NCBI GenBank assembly: GCA_016710075.1
Contig: JADJLO010000024.1
Location: 1-32,942 of the forward strand
Direction of reading: 5' to 3'
Origin: Acidobacteriota bacterium
GTDB taxonomy: Bacteria > Acidobacteriota > Blastocatellia > RBC074
DNA: 32,942 bases
The position numbers were made by a program, and so were the translations under genes. This document shows positions 17,308 to 26,232 of this stretch, one piece after another. Numbering within the stretch: position 1 is the stretch's first letter; every line of letters begins with the position of its first letter. The notes beneath the pieces are model-generated. The model had not been told where the DNA came from. It saw only the letters and a list, made by a program, of their open reading frames with translations, and searched no databases.

Positions 17308-17994
17308 GTGATTAAACGAAAAATTCATTTTCTTTCAATAGGGATGCTGCTCGTTCTGAGTCTTATATCAGTAGCAGCAAGGGCACAGGAGCGCAAACCG
17401 GCGAGGCCACTGCCGGCCGAAAGGGCGGATATCCTGTTGATGGAATCACGGGATAAGTTCGAAAAGCCGGATGAAATTGTTGCCCGAATGAAGCTCAAGG
17501 ATGGGGATCTGGTGGCCGACATCGGAGCCGGCCTGGGCTACTACAGTCTCAGGCTGGCCAGGCAGACCGGACCGCATGGAGCTGTCTTTGCGGTCGATAT
17601 ACAGCAGGGAATGCTCGATCGGTTGAATGCCAGGATGAAGGAATCGGGGGTGAGAAACATATATCCGATCCTCGGTACTGAGGATGACCCGATGCTTCCT
17701 GCAGGCAAGATCGACTGGGTTCTGCTGGTCGATGCCTATCACGAATTTTCAAAGCCGAAAGTGATGCTTGAAAAGATCCTCACTTCTCTTGCGCCGGGCG
17801 GCAAGGTGGCACTGATTGAATATCGCGCCGAGAAGATGCCGGATGATTTTCCGATCAAACTCCCCAGAGATCACCAGATGACCGCGATAGATGTTCTGCG
17901 TGAATGGCTGGGCTCGGGCTTTGAGCTGATTGAATATCACGACTTCCTTCCCGCCCAGCATTTCTTTATCTTCAGGAAGGCGGAAGTGAAGTGA
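17308..17994 (+). CDS. Exported class I SAM-dependent methyltransferase
   Basis: An intact 228-residue protein starting with GTG at 17308 after the ribosome site GGCGGAGGA. Residues 1-26 form a signal peptide (MIKRKIHFLSIGMLLVLSLI, SVAARA). The mature part begins QERKPARPLPAERADILL. SAM motif I is VADIGAGLGYYS at about residues 69-80, motif II is AVFAVDIQQG at 92-101, and the motif IV-like line is WVLLVDAYHEF at 137-147. A post-motif line reads LTSLAPGGKVALIEYRAEKM. This is the class I Rossmann fold. An exported methyltransferase is odd because SAM is cytoplasmic, though exported members of this type are often annotated in acidobacteria (from memory). The substrate is unknown. It converges with the amidohydrolase stop, leaving 3 nt between them. 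Confidence 0.88.
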   Translation: MIKRKIHFLSIGMLLVLSLISVAARAQERKPARPLPAERADILLMESRDKFEKPDEIVARMKLKDGDLVADIGAGLGYYSLRLARQTGPHGAVFAVDIQQGMLDRLNARMKESGVRNIYPILGTEDDPMLPAGKIDWVLLVDAYHEFSKPKVMLEKILTSLAPGGKVALIEYRAEKMPDDFPIKLPRDHQMTAIDVLREWLGSGFELIEYHDFLPAQHFFIFRKAEVK

Positions 17995-17997
17995 CCT

Positions 17998-19752
17998 TCA
18001 TTTTCGCTCAAATACGATTTTTCCCGCGGCCATCGTCAATTTGATGCTTCCTGCAGGTAATTTCTCTGGAGATTTTTCGCCGAGGTAGAGCGGGTCGATG
18101 TCCATGACAGTGATATCGGCCCACCTGCCTGGTGCAATAATGCCGGTCTCGTTTTCTCGAAATGAGGCGTAAGCCGACCAGGTGGTGTAAGCCCGCAACG
18201 CTTCCTCAGGTTTGGTGTTCTGTTCAGGTACCAGCCTTTAGGCGGCTGTAGATTTTTATCTCTTCTTGTGATGGCGGCGTGCAGGCCATAGAAGATGTTA
18301 TGGTCCGATCCCGGCAGGTCGGAATTGAAAATCAATCTGACGCCGTGTTCGAGCATCGTCCGCCAGGCATAGGCGCCCTTCACTCGTTCGGGGCCAAGCC
18401 GGCTTTCGGCCCCAGGTCTTGTCCTCGGCGCAGTGAGGAGGTTCCATAGAGGCGATCACATCCAGCTTCCTGAATCTCGGAAATCGTCCGGATGAACGAC
18501 CTGCGCATGTTCGATACGATTCCGGTTCAGACGGACTTCCGGTTTCTCTTTGATTACAGTTTCGATGAAATCAAGGGTCTCGCGATTGCCGGCATCGCCG
18601 ATTGCGTGAATTGCGACCTGAAAACCAGCCTTCATCATATCAGCGACCAGCTTGCGATCGAAGCCGTATTGTTCGCCACTGACGCCCTTGTGTCCGGGCT
18701 TATCGGAATAATCGTCGAGCAGTCTCGCGCCGCGTGAGCCGAGTGCGGCATCGTAATAGGCCTTGACGGCACGAACAGTCAGCATCCCGCTGTGTCGCTC
18801 ATCGGGCCTTTGATGAGCCAGGTCCGGCATTCATCGCTATCTCTTGCCGAGAGCATTGCATAGACACGAATGGGTAGTCTGTTTTCCCGGGTCAGTGATT
18901 CGAAAGCCCGCATCGTGGCGGCATTTGCTCCGGCCTCATGAACTGCGACAAAGCCCGAGCGGGCCATGGTTTCAAGTCCCGAAAGAACGTATGACTCGAT
19001 CTGTTTATTGGACGGTTTGGGAACGGTATCCGAGAGCAATGTGGTTGCCCGGTTGAGCAGGATTCCAGTCGGTTCGCCGGATTTATCCTGACGATGATTC
19101 CACCTGCCGGCGGTTGGGTTTTGCGATCGATGCCGGCTTTCTCAAACGCGAGGCGGTTGCCCCAGGCGGCGAACCCGTGGAGGCTGCCCAGATATACAGG
19201 ATGATCGGGAACCTTTTCGCCGAGAAGCTTCATCGTGGGATATTTCGTTGCCCATGCGCCTTCATCCCAGCCTTTGCCAATGATCCATTCGCCTTTTGGA
19301 ACCTTCGAGGCAAATTCCGCAACGCGTGCAACCGCCTCTACCTCGGTTCCGACACCTGTCAGATCGACCTGGCTCTGCTTCTCCCCGAGCTCCGCAATGT
19401 GTACGTGAGAATCGACGAGGCCGGGAATTACCGTCGCGCCATTCAGATCGATGACTCGCGTCCGATCACCACGGAATTTCCTGGACTCGTCGGAACTCCC
19501 GACAAAGACGATCCTGTCATCGCGTATGGCCACAGCCTCCGCGTCCGGCCTCCACCCACGTGGAGAATAAGGAGCATTATCTGAAGGCACTCCGTCAGGC
19601 GCAGGCTCTTTCCAATTGAAGGTGTAAACACGGGCATTGATAAGAATGGTATCGGCGGTCTCGGACTTCTTAAGCCCCTGACAAGCTGGGAATGTTGCCG
19701 CTGCTAAAATGAACAAACAAACTATAATTCCGAATTTTACTTTTCCAAACAT
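17998..19752 (-). CDS. YtcJ-like amidohydrolase (Amidohydro_3), probable exported lipoprotein, frame changes
   Basis: A metal-dependent hydrolase of the YtcJ/Amidohydro_3 group, about 580 residues. The chosen ATG at 19752 gives MFGKVKFGIIVCLFILAAAT, then FPACQG, a signal with a possible lipobox cysteine; a TTG nine bases upstream is an alternative. Motifs in order: ILINARVYTFNWKEP, VAIRDDRIVFVGSSDE, the metal line PGLVDSHVHIAELG, WIIGKGWDEGAWATKYPTMK, HPVYLGSLHGFAAWGNRLAF, MARSGFVAVHEAGANAATMR, VKAYYDAALGSRGARLLDDY, FQVAIHAIGDAGNRETLDFI, RNRIEHAQVVHPDDF, IFNSDLPGSDHNIFYGLHAA and the end LTMAAGKIVFERK. These supply the HxH, His, EH and Asp ligands. Frame changes lie near 19080, 18785, 18475, 18400 and 18225. 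The first 220 residues are clean. The substrate is unknown. Confidence 0.85.
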
Positions 19753-19868
19753 GATGGCCAAACCTTTTATTCTTCAGACGGGGCAGGCGTTTTGAGCTCA
19801 AGCTTCAACTTGAACTCCCACAAGTATCACGCAAAAGCGTGAACTCTGAACCGAAATATATTCCCGAA

Positions 19869-21603
19869 TCAATCCATTAAATGGCGTTTTACAGCGCGCC
19901 CGATGAACCTCAGTTTCTGGCTGAAAGGGAAACGGCCAAGGTTAACCTTGACCACACCCTGCGTGAAAGAGCTCTTGCGACTGTAATCGATCTTCACATC
20001 AATGATTACAGGGCGGCCGTCTTCGCTGATCTTCATCGCCTGATCGAGGACTCCGGTGACGCCGGCGTCGTTTTCCATCTTGAGGTATGCGGCGCCCGTC
20101 GCAATCGCTACTCCCTCAAAGTTCGCTTCACCCAGAACCGTGCAGGTTTTCCTGTTGAGCGGGATCTGCTGAAACTGGGAAATCTGAGCCAGCTCCCCGT
20201 CATTGAAGATGCAGAAGATGGCGCCAAGGCCCAGCCTGGATGCGGTTATAATTTCCGGGCCGGTCATCAGAAATCCTCCGTCACCGACGATAGCCACCAC
20301 CTGTTTGTCTGGATGAGTCAGCTTCACGCCAATTGCCGCAGGCACGCAATATCCCATGCAGTTAAAATCGGTCGGCGATATCAGATGTTTTGACTTGTGC
20401 ACCGGAAACAGTTCGGCAGTCAGGAATGTATGATTGCCGTCATCGACAACGACGTATGCGTCATCCGCCAGTCGCTTGCGAAGTTCGGTGAAGAATATGC
20501 CGGGTGAGACTCTCTCGGCATTCGGCTTTTCGCACCAGGATCTGATGTATGCATCTTTTTCAGTTTTGATCAGCGCCTGAATCTTCGCCGACTCGCGCAT
20601 GCTTGCACCGCTCTTTTTCAATCCGGCGCAGAGGGCCTGAATCGCGTCGGATGCGTCACCCTCAATCGCCACCCTGGCAGTGTAATTTTTATGAAATACC
20701 GCTGGGTTGATGTCTATGTGAATGAGATTTTCAGGAATGCTCATGCCGTAGCTGCCGGTAGCCAGCTCGGCAAACCTGACTCCAACCGCGATCAGGCAGT
20801 CACAGCCCTCAAATGCTTTTCGTGCTGCCGGCACTGCCGACGGGCCAAATCCCATTCCGGCATGCAGCGGGTGATTGGCGGGAAAGACGCTCAGACCCTG
20901 AAGCGTGGTTGAAACCGGGGCTCCAAGCAATTCGGCGAGCTCAATGGCATCACTTGTGGCATCGCGGGCGCCCCAGCCAAGATAAAGCCCGGGTTTTTTG
21001 GCGGCTTTTATCAGATCAATCGCGGCGCTGATTCCGGCCTGATCGATTTCAGGGTTCTTCCATGCTTTTTGGTAAACCGGCAGATCCTCTACCTCTCCGG
21101 AGAAAAGCTGGATATCACCGGATAGTTCGATAAAAACCGGGCCGGGCTCTCCGGAAGTCGCAATGTCATACCCTTTGTAAATTGTGGGAATGACATCCTC
21201 ATGCCTGTTCACCAGAAAAGCCGCTTTTGTAATCCCATCGAGCACTCGCTGCTGGTCGATGTCATGCAACTGGTAGCTTTTCCCTGTATCGCGCCTGATC
21301 CCGCCGGAGATTACCAGAAGCGGAACCCCGTCAAGGTATGCCTCGCCTATCCCGCTCATCGCATGAGGGTCATGCCCGCGGCCGGCACTATGGCAAGGCA
21401 GCCTATGCTCTGAGTCGTCCGGCTGATCGCTTCCGCCATAAAGCTCGCACACTGTTCATCGTAACAAGAATGGGCGTGATCTGTTCAGAGTTGTTCAGCT
21501 CATCGTAAAGTTCTGTATTGTGAACCCCGGGAATGCCGAATGTGTATTTAACTCCGATCTGTTCGAGGGCATATACCGCAAGCCATGCTCCCGTCTTCTT
21601 CAT
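19869..21603 (-). CDS. Thiamine-diphosphate-dependent enzyme of the acetolactate synthase type, two frame changes near the start
   Basis: A ThDP-dependent decarboxylase/synthase-like enzyme of about 575 residues. The start MKKTGAWLAVYALEQIGVKY, TFGIPGVHNTELYDEL is in one frame. A shifted segment then carries the catalytic glutamate in DEQCASFMAEAISR (about 21430-21460), and from there to the stop at 19869-19871 the reading is clean. Domain 1 continues SGIGEAYLDGVPLLVISGGI. The central domain has EPGPVFIELSGDIQ and WGARDATSDAIELAELLGAP. The C-terminal ThDP motif is IVGDGGFLMTGPEIITASRL with CIFNDGELAQI, the GDG...N signature. The end is KRHLMD. Which 2-oxo acid or aldehyde it uses cannot be read. 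It lies between a FAD dehydrogenase and an amidohydrolase, all on the - strand. Confidence 0.85.
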
Positions 21604-21621
21604 ATACGCTCCAGTGAGAGG

Positions 21622-21830
21622 AAGTTTAAAGTTTAAGGTCTAAAGTTTAAAGATGTCTGGCAGTTGTCGTTGAGGATCAATAAATGTTTTCAAGATTATT
21701 TATCGCCAGGAACGACAAGACACATATTGATCATTATTTTCAGGGCGTTCCAGACGATTCAAATATCTGCGAAATCACAAAAACCGTTAGTCTCAGAATC
21801 TTTAAACTTTAAACTTTAAACTTTGAACTT
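21622..21830. repeat. Inverted repeat made of AGTTTAA heptads
   Basis: Arm 1 (21622-21652) and arm 2 (21800-21830) are inverse copies, 28 of 31 bases alike, separated by 147 nt. Both are built of the 7-nt unit AGTTTAA or its complement. Arm 2 ends at the last codons of the FAD dehydrogenase gene. The spacer holds copy 2 of the dispersed 17-nt repeat. Confidence 0.7.
21704..21720 (+). repeat. Dispersed 17-nt repeat, copy 2
   Basis: CGCCAGGAACGACAAGA, one base different from the copy at 8912-8928, placed in the spacer between the two heptad-repeat arms. Confidence 0.5.
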
Positions 21831-23444
21831 ACTTATTATTGATGATTGATTGAGCGGCGACACGCCCGCTGAATACACACCCGCCAAGGAAAGTTCCTTC
21901 GAGTGATCGCAGCCCGTGAATCCCGCCCCCTCCGAATCCGGCGGCTTCACCGGCGGCAAAAAGTCCCGGGATTGGCTCGCCTGATTCATTGATGACGCGA
22001 GACTGCAGGTCCGTCTGGATTCCTCCAAGACTTTTGCGGACCAGTATGAACTCTCTGATTGCAATCAGCGGCATCGAGTCCGGGTCGTTGATTTTTGCGA
22101 ACTTGCAAGTGCGAATCCGGTCGCCCCGGTATTGGCGGGCATGAGCAATCCGCCTTAACTGGTCGTCGTTATGGAATGGCTGTCCGCGATCGATCATCTC
22201 GTCGTACCTGCTGATCTCCCCGGCCAGCAGTGCTGCATCGACATCGTTTGAACCTGTCAGGGCGTTCATCTTTTCCGCAAGCTCCGGAATCGACCTGGCT
22301 GTGACGAAGTCCACGCAATTATCGACGAAATCCCTGACCAGGCCGGTATTGCCGAATAATAACGAAGCCAGAAAACCAATTATCTTCTTGTCACGGATCG
22401 CCTGATTGAACTCGGCTCCGGAAACTGCAAGCTCCTTTTTAGCTATCTTCCAGTTGAGAATCTGCCACGAGTATTTTTTCTTCTGGGCGCAGATAGTGTC
22501 GACCAGATATCTCGAATCGAAGGACGTAACCATCGCCGGCGGACCCATCCTCCGTCCTTCGTAGTTCATCCAGAGAGCCGATTTTGGCGGTACGAGCGAC
22601 AGCCCGTGATGTTGATGCTGAGGCCGCCAGTGATGAACTCCCGCAGCATAATTCCACATCTTGTCGAGGTGGGTTACGCGCCCTCCAAGAGCCCTGACCA
22701 GATCATGAATCGCGCCGTCGGCTTCAGGCCACGATCCATTGAGCAGATATTCAGGCGGTTCGCCCCACGGCTTGTACCAGTTTTTTCTCACCAGGTCGAG
22801 ATTGCCTCCGATGCCGCCTGCCGCGACGATCACGTTTTCTCCAGTCGCGGCGAAATTTTCACCTTTGGCCTCATCGACTCCGGCGCAGCCGGTGAAGTGG
22901 CCGCCAGACTGAGTCAGTTCCGTAACGCGGTGACTGAAAAAAGTTGAAGGCTGTCACGTCGTGGATGATTGAAGAGTTTATCGAGCAGGGCCAGAATCAA
23001 ACCCTGACCCGTTCCCCAGACCATGTGAAAGCGTGGTACGGAGTTTCCCGGCTGGTGCAAGCCTCTTTCCACCCAGTGAACCACGGGAAAGAATTTGACC
23101 CCTCGTTGCCTCAGCCAGACATAGACATCTTCGAGAGAGCGGGAGACGTAGTTTTGAGCCCAGCGCCGGGGCCAGACGTCGGCTTCACCGAGTTCTCCGT
23201 AACTGATCCAGTCACGCAGAGCCAGATCTGCATTGTCTTTTATACCTCCGCGCTTCTGTTCGGGCGAGCCAACGATGAAGACACCTCCGAAAGATGCCCG
23301 CGCTAGACCTCCAAAGCGATCCTCAGCCGCTCGATCTATCAGTACAACGCTTTTGCCATGATCGAGAAGTTCGAGTGTCGCCGCTATCCCGGCCAGCCCT
23401 CCTCCTATGACGATTACATCAGCCTGATATTTTTTCTCTGTCAT
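21829..23444 (-). CDS. FAD-binding dehydrogenase (KstD/fumarate reductase flavoprotein-like), one frame change
   Basis: A flavoprotein oxidoreductase of about 540 residues. The N-terminus MTEKKYQADVIVIGGGLAGI, AATLELLDHGKSVVLIDRA is the dinucleotide-binding GxGxxG fold and its acidic second strand. It continues FGGLARASFGGVFIVGSPEQ, WISYGELGEADVWPRRWAQN and WGTGQGLILALLDKLFNHPR. After a frame change near 22915 the rest is clean: FAATGENVIVAAGGIGGNLD, WNYAAGVHHWRPQHQHHG, LVRKSLGGIQTDLQSRVINE and the closing FAD motif IPGLFAAGEAAGFGGGGIHG, RSLEGTFLGGCVFSGRVAA. Length and motifs fit the FAD-binding dehydrogenase group related to ketosteroid dehydrogenase. The start at 23444 has only a weak ribosome site. 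It is the promoter-proximal gene of three consecutive - strand catabolic-type genes. Confidence 0.87.
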
Positions 23445-23524
23445 ATGGTTTTCCAGATGAGTGATGATGCGCGTATCTCATCATACAAACTTGCTTATAT
23501 CAAGATAATCAATAACGAAAGAGA

Positions 23525-23668
23525 GATCACGAAAAAGACGGAATAAACGAAACAAATGAAAAATTTACAGACGGTCAATGGGCAGGATAAAACAGCTGAT
23601 TGATAATCACGAACCAAGCTTGTTTGATCATTTTTCGTTTGTTTCGTTTATTCGATCTTTTCGTAATC
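23525..23668. repeat. Inverted repeat rich in ACGAAAC-type units
   Basis: Arm 1 (23525-23564) and arm 2 (23630-23668) are inverse copies with about 35 of 40 positions alike and one gap; 16 central bases are the same. The spacer is 65 nt. It fills the divergent gap between the FAD dehydrogenase (-) and the glycan cluster (+), where both promoters must lie. Confidence 0.7.
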
Positions 23669-23741
23669 TTTTTGCCTTCTGTTTTTTCATTTACCTGTAT
23701 CGGTTGATTCATTTGAACTCTTCCGATATTAAGGAAGAGTA

Positions 23742-24933
23742 ATGAAAAGGCTTCTGGTTTATTCGCATGATACTTTCGGGTTGGGAAACGTACGCCGCAT
23801 GCTGGCTATCTGCCGGCACCTGCTCGAATCGATTGATGATCTATCAATCCTGTTGGTCACAGGGTCAGCCGTGATTCATAGCCTGCGACTTCCCGACGAC
23901 CTCGATTATATAAAGCTTCCATGTCTGACGAGGGTGGGCCGCGGAGAATACACCGCGAAGTATCTCAGTTCGAGCCTTGAGGAAGTCGTGACTCTCAGGT
24001 CGGATCTGATTCTTGCGGCGGTGAGGAACTTCAAGCCGGATCTGCTGATGGTCGATAAGAAGCCGCTTGGAGTTAAACGCGAGCTGATCCCGGCTTTTGA
24101 ATATCTTGTTGAATCCCTCCCTGAAACCAAAAAGATTCTCATTATTCGCGATGTGCTCGACCAACCCCGGATCATCGTCAGCAATTGGGAGCGCAATGGT
24201 CATTACGAGGCAATCAAACATCTATACGACCGGGTGTTGATTCTGGGGCAAAGGGAGATCTTCGACCCGATAAAGGAATATTCATTCCCGGTTGAAGTCA
24301 TCGACAAAGTGAGTTTTTGCGGATACATAAAGAAAGAATCAGATCCTGAAAAGAGCCTGGAGATCAGACGGAGGCTGTTAATCGAAGACGGGCAGCAGCT
24401 CGTCCTGGTAACCCCGGGGCGGTGAAGATGGCTATCAGGTGATAGATGCTTACCTCAGCGCGCTGGACCTGATGCCGCCGGGATCAGGCTTCAGGAACGG
24501 TGGTGGTCAGCGGTCCTGAAATGCCTGACGACCAGCGGAGTTGCTCAGAAAGCGATCTGAGCTACTGCCCGGCGTGACTTTTCTTGATTTCACCGGCGAT
24601 CTTGTCGACCTCATGTCGGCTTCTGATGCGGTTGTATCGATGGCCGGTTACAACACCATCTGCGAAATCGTTTCGATGCGAAAGAAGGCTTTGGTTATCC
24701 CAAGAGTGCGCCCTACTGAAGAACAGTGGATGAGGGCTTCCAGCATGTCCCACCTCGGACTTTTTAAAGTCATTCATCCGGATCATCTGACACCGCATAT
24801 GCTTGCGCTTGAACTGAGAAATTTAGTCGAATGCCCGCCGGCAGAAATTGCATATTCGCAAATCAACCTCGAGGCCTTGCCCGAAATTGCCGGAACAGTC
24901 AGCACCTTACTTTACTCCCATGCAACTGCCTGA
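23742..24933 (+). CDS. MurG/GT28-like glycosyltransferase 1, frame changes
   Basis: First gene of the glycan cluster, a GT-B fold glycosyltransferase of about 395 residues. ATG 23742 has the ribosome site AAGGAAGAG. The N-terminus MKRLLVYSHDTFGLGNVRRM, LAICRHLL has the glycine-rich loop typical of this group. Next come LSILLVTGSAVIHSLRLPDD, NFKPDLLMVDKKPLGVKREL and ILIIRDVLDQPRIIVSNWER. The C-terminal domain opens with LVLVTPGGGEDGYQVIDAYL, with a G-run shift near 24415. It continues VVVSGPEMPDDQR, FLDFTGDLVDLMSASDAVVS, then MAGYNTICEIVSMRKKALVI and PRVRPTEEQWMRAS, the nucleotide-sugar site seen in GT28-type enzymes. No signal peptide is seen, so it acts in the cytoplasm. The stop overlaps the next gene by 14 nt. 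Donor and acceptor are unknown. Confidence 0.8.
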
Positions 24934-26232
24934 ATCTGAAATTGGATATATTCTCAAGGATTTCCCCGGACTTCGGAAACTTTCATCTCAAATGAGATAT
25001 ATCTGCTCGAACAGGCCGGATTGAAAATATCGATCTTCTCCTTAAAAAAACTGGAGGGGCAGAAAGTTCACGGAGTTTCGCGGCGGATCAATGCCGCTGT
25101 CACCTACCTTCCGGAACCATCGGCTTATCAAAATGCCGGCCTTATCAGATGGATTTTCGACAACATCACTTTATTCTCAAGGAGCCATCTCCGCCTCTTC
25201 AGTATGAAACCGTGGGTTTATGCCGGAACTCTCTTCTCGGTCGTTTCGATGAGTTTCAAATATGCGGATGGATCTTTCAAGACCGCATTCAGGTCGTTTC
25301 TCAAGGAGTTTTTACAGGCTGGATATATTGCGGTGGAGGTGCTGAATTCGGGCGGATTCGCCATCTTCATGCTCATTTCTGCCATACCGCGACTACTGTT
25401 GCCATGTTTGCAGCCAAACTCAGCGAGGTTCCGTTCAGCTTCACTGCGCACGCAAAGGATATCTACCGCACCGATATGAATCCTGGCGATCTATTGTCGC
25501 GTAAATTACAGAGAGCGGAATTTGCGGTCACCTGCACAAAAGCCAACTACGATTATTTGGACAGGCTCAAACCCGCGACCTCGCGGTTGTATCGAATTTA
25601 CCACGGAATCGATTTGAAGCTTTTCACATCGTCGAATAACAACCGCTCTTCCGGTCCGCCGTTGATTCTCTCTGTCGGGCGGTTTGTGGAGAAGAAAGGG
25701 TTCACCTATCTTGTCGAGGCCTGCCGATTTCTCAAAGACGAGGGAGTGAGCTTCATCTGCCGTCATGATTGGCGGTTTTGATGCGTATGCAGAAACGGTA
25801 CAAGCGTCGATTGACAGCCTTGACCTGGCAGATATCGTGACCATTCATCATGCCGTTACCCAGGAAGAGTTGAAAAGCATCTATCAGACTGCGGCAATCT
25901 TTGTCCTGCCATGCAGGATTACCGATGATGGCGATCGTGACGGAATCCCGAATGTTCTGGTGAGCCATGGCAATGGGTCTGCCGGTTATCTCCACAAATA
26001 TCTCCGGCATCCCCGGAACTCATCAAAGATCAGGAAAACGGGCTGCTGGTTCCGCAGAAAGATCCCCGGACCCTTGCTGATGCGATTCAATCAATGCTCG
26101 GGAATCCCGGCCTCATAGAAAGAATTCGCCTTAAAGGGCCTGGAAACCGTGCACCGTGATTTCGATGCAAAATCAAACACACTTGCATTGAAGCAATTGT
26201 TCGAGCAATGCCTTGAAAGCGCGCGCAAATGA
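24920..26232 (+). CDS. GT4-type glycosyltransferase, frame changes
   Basis: A second GT-B glycosyltransferase of about 435 residues. ATG 24920 gives MQLPESEIGYILKDFP, then SETFISNEIYLLEQAGLKIS, IFSLKKLEGQKVHG, the start pattern of exopolysaccharide GT4 enzymes. Further blocks: RIRHLHAHFCHTATTVAMFA, VPFSFTAHAKDIYRTDMNPG, CTKANYDYLDRLKPATSRLY, RIYHGIDLKLFTSS, LILSVGRFVEKKGFTYLVEA and VTIHHAVTQEELKSIYQTAA. The donor-binding line is ITDDGDRDGIPNVLVEAMAM, GLPVISTNISGIPELI, with the GT4 E...G.P....... pattern. Frame changes lie near 24965, 25160-25200, 25760, 25980 and 26115. The stop TGA (26230-26232) overlaps the next ATG as ATGA. Probably uses a UDP- or GDP-sugar; not determined. Confidence 0.83.

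Noticed and set aside
19827..19842. TCACGC-AAAA-GCGTGA hairpin after the ThDP gene
   Set aside because: The stem is only 6 bp with no T-run on either strand, so it was not called a terminator.
21622..21830. Possible CRISPR array because of regular repeats
   Set aside because: The units are 7 nt without unique spacers and the arms face each other; no cas gene is present.
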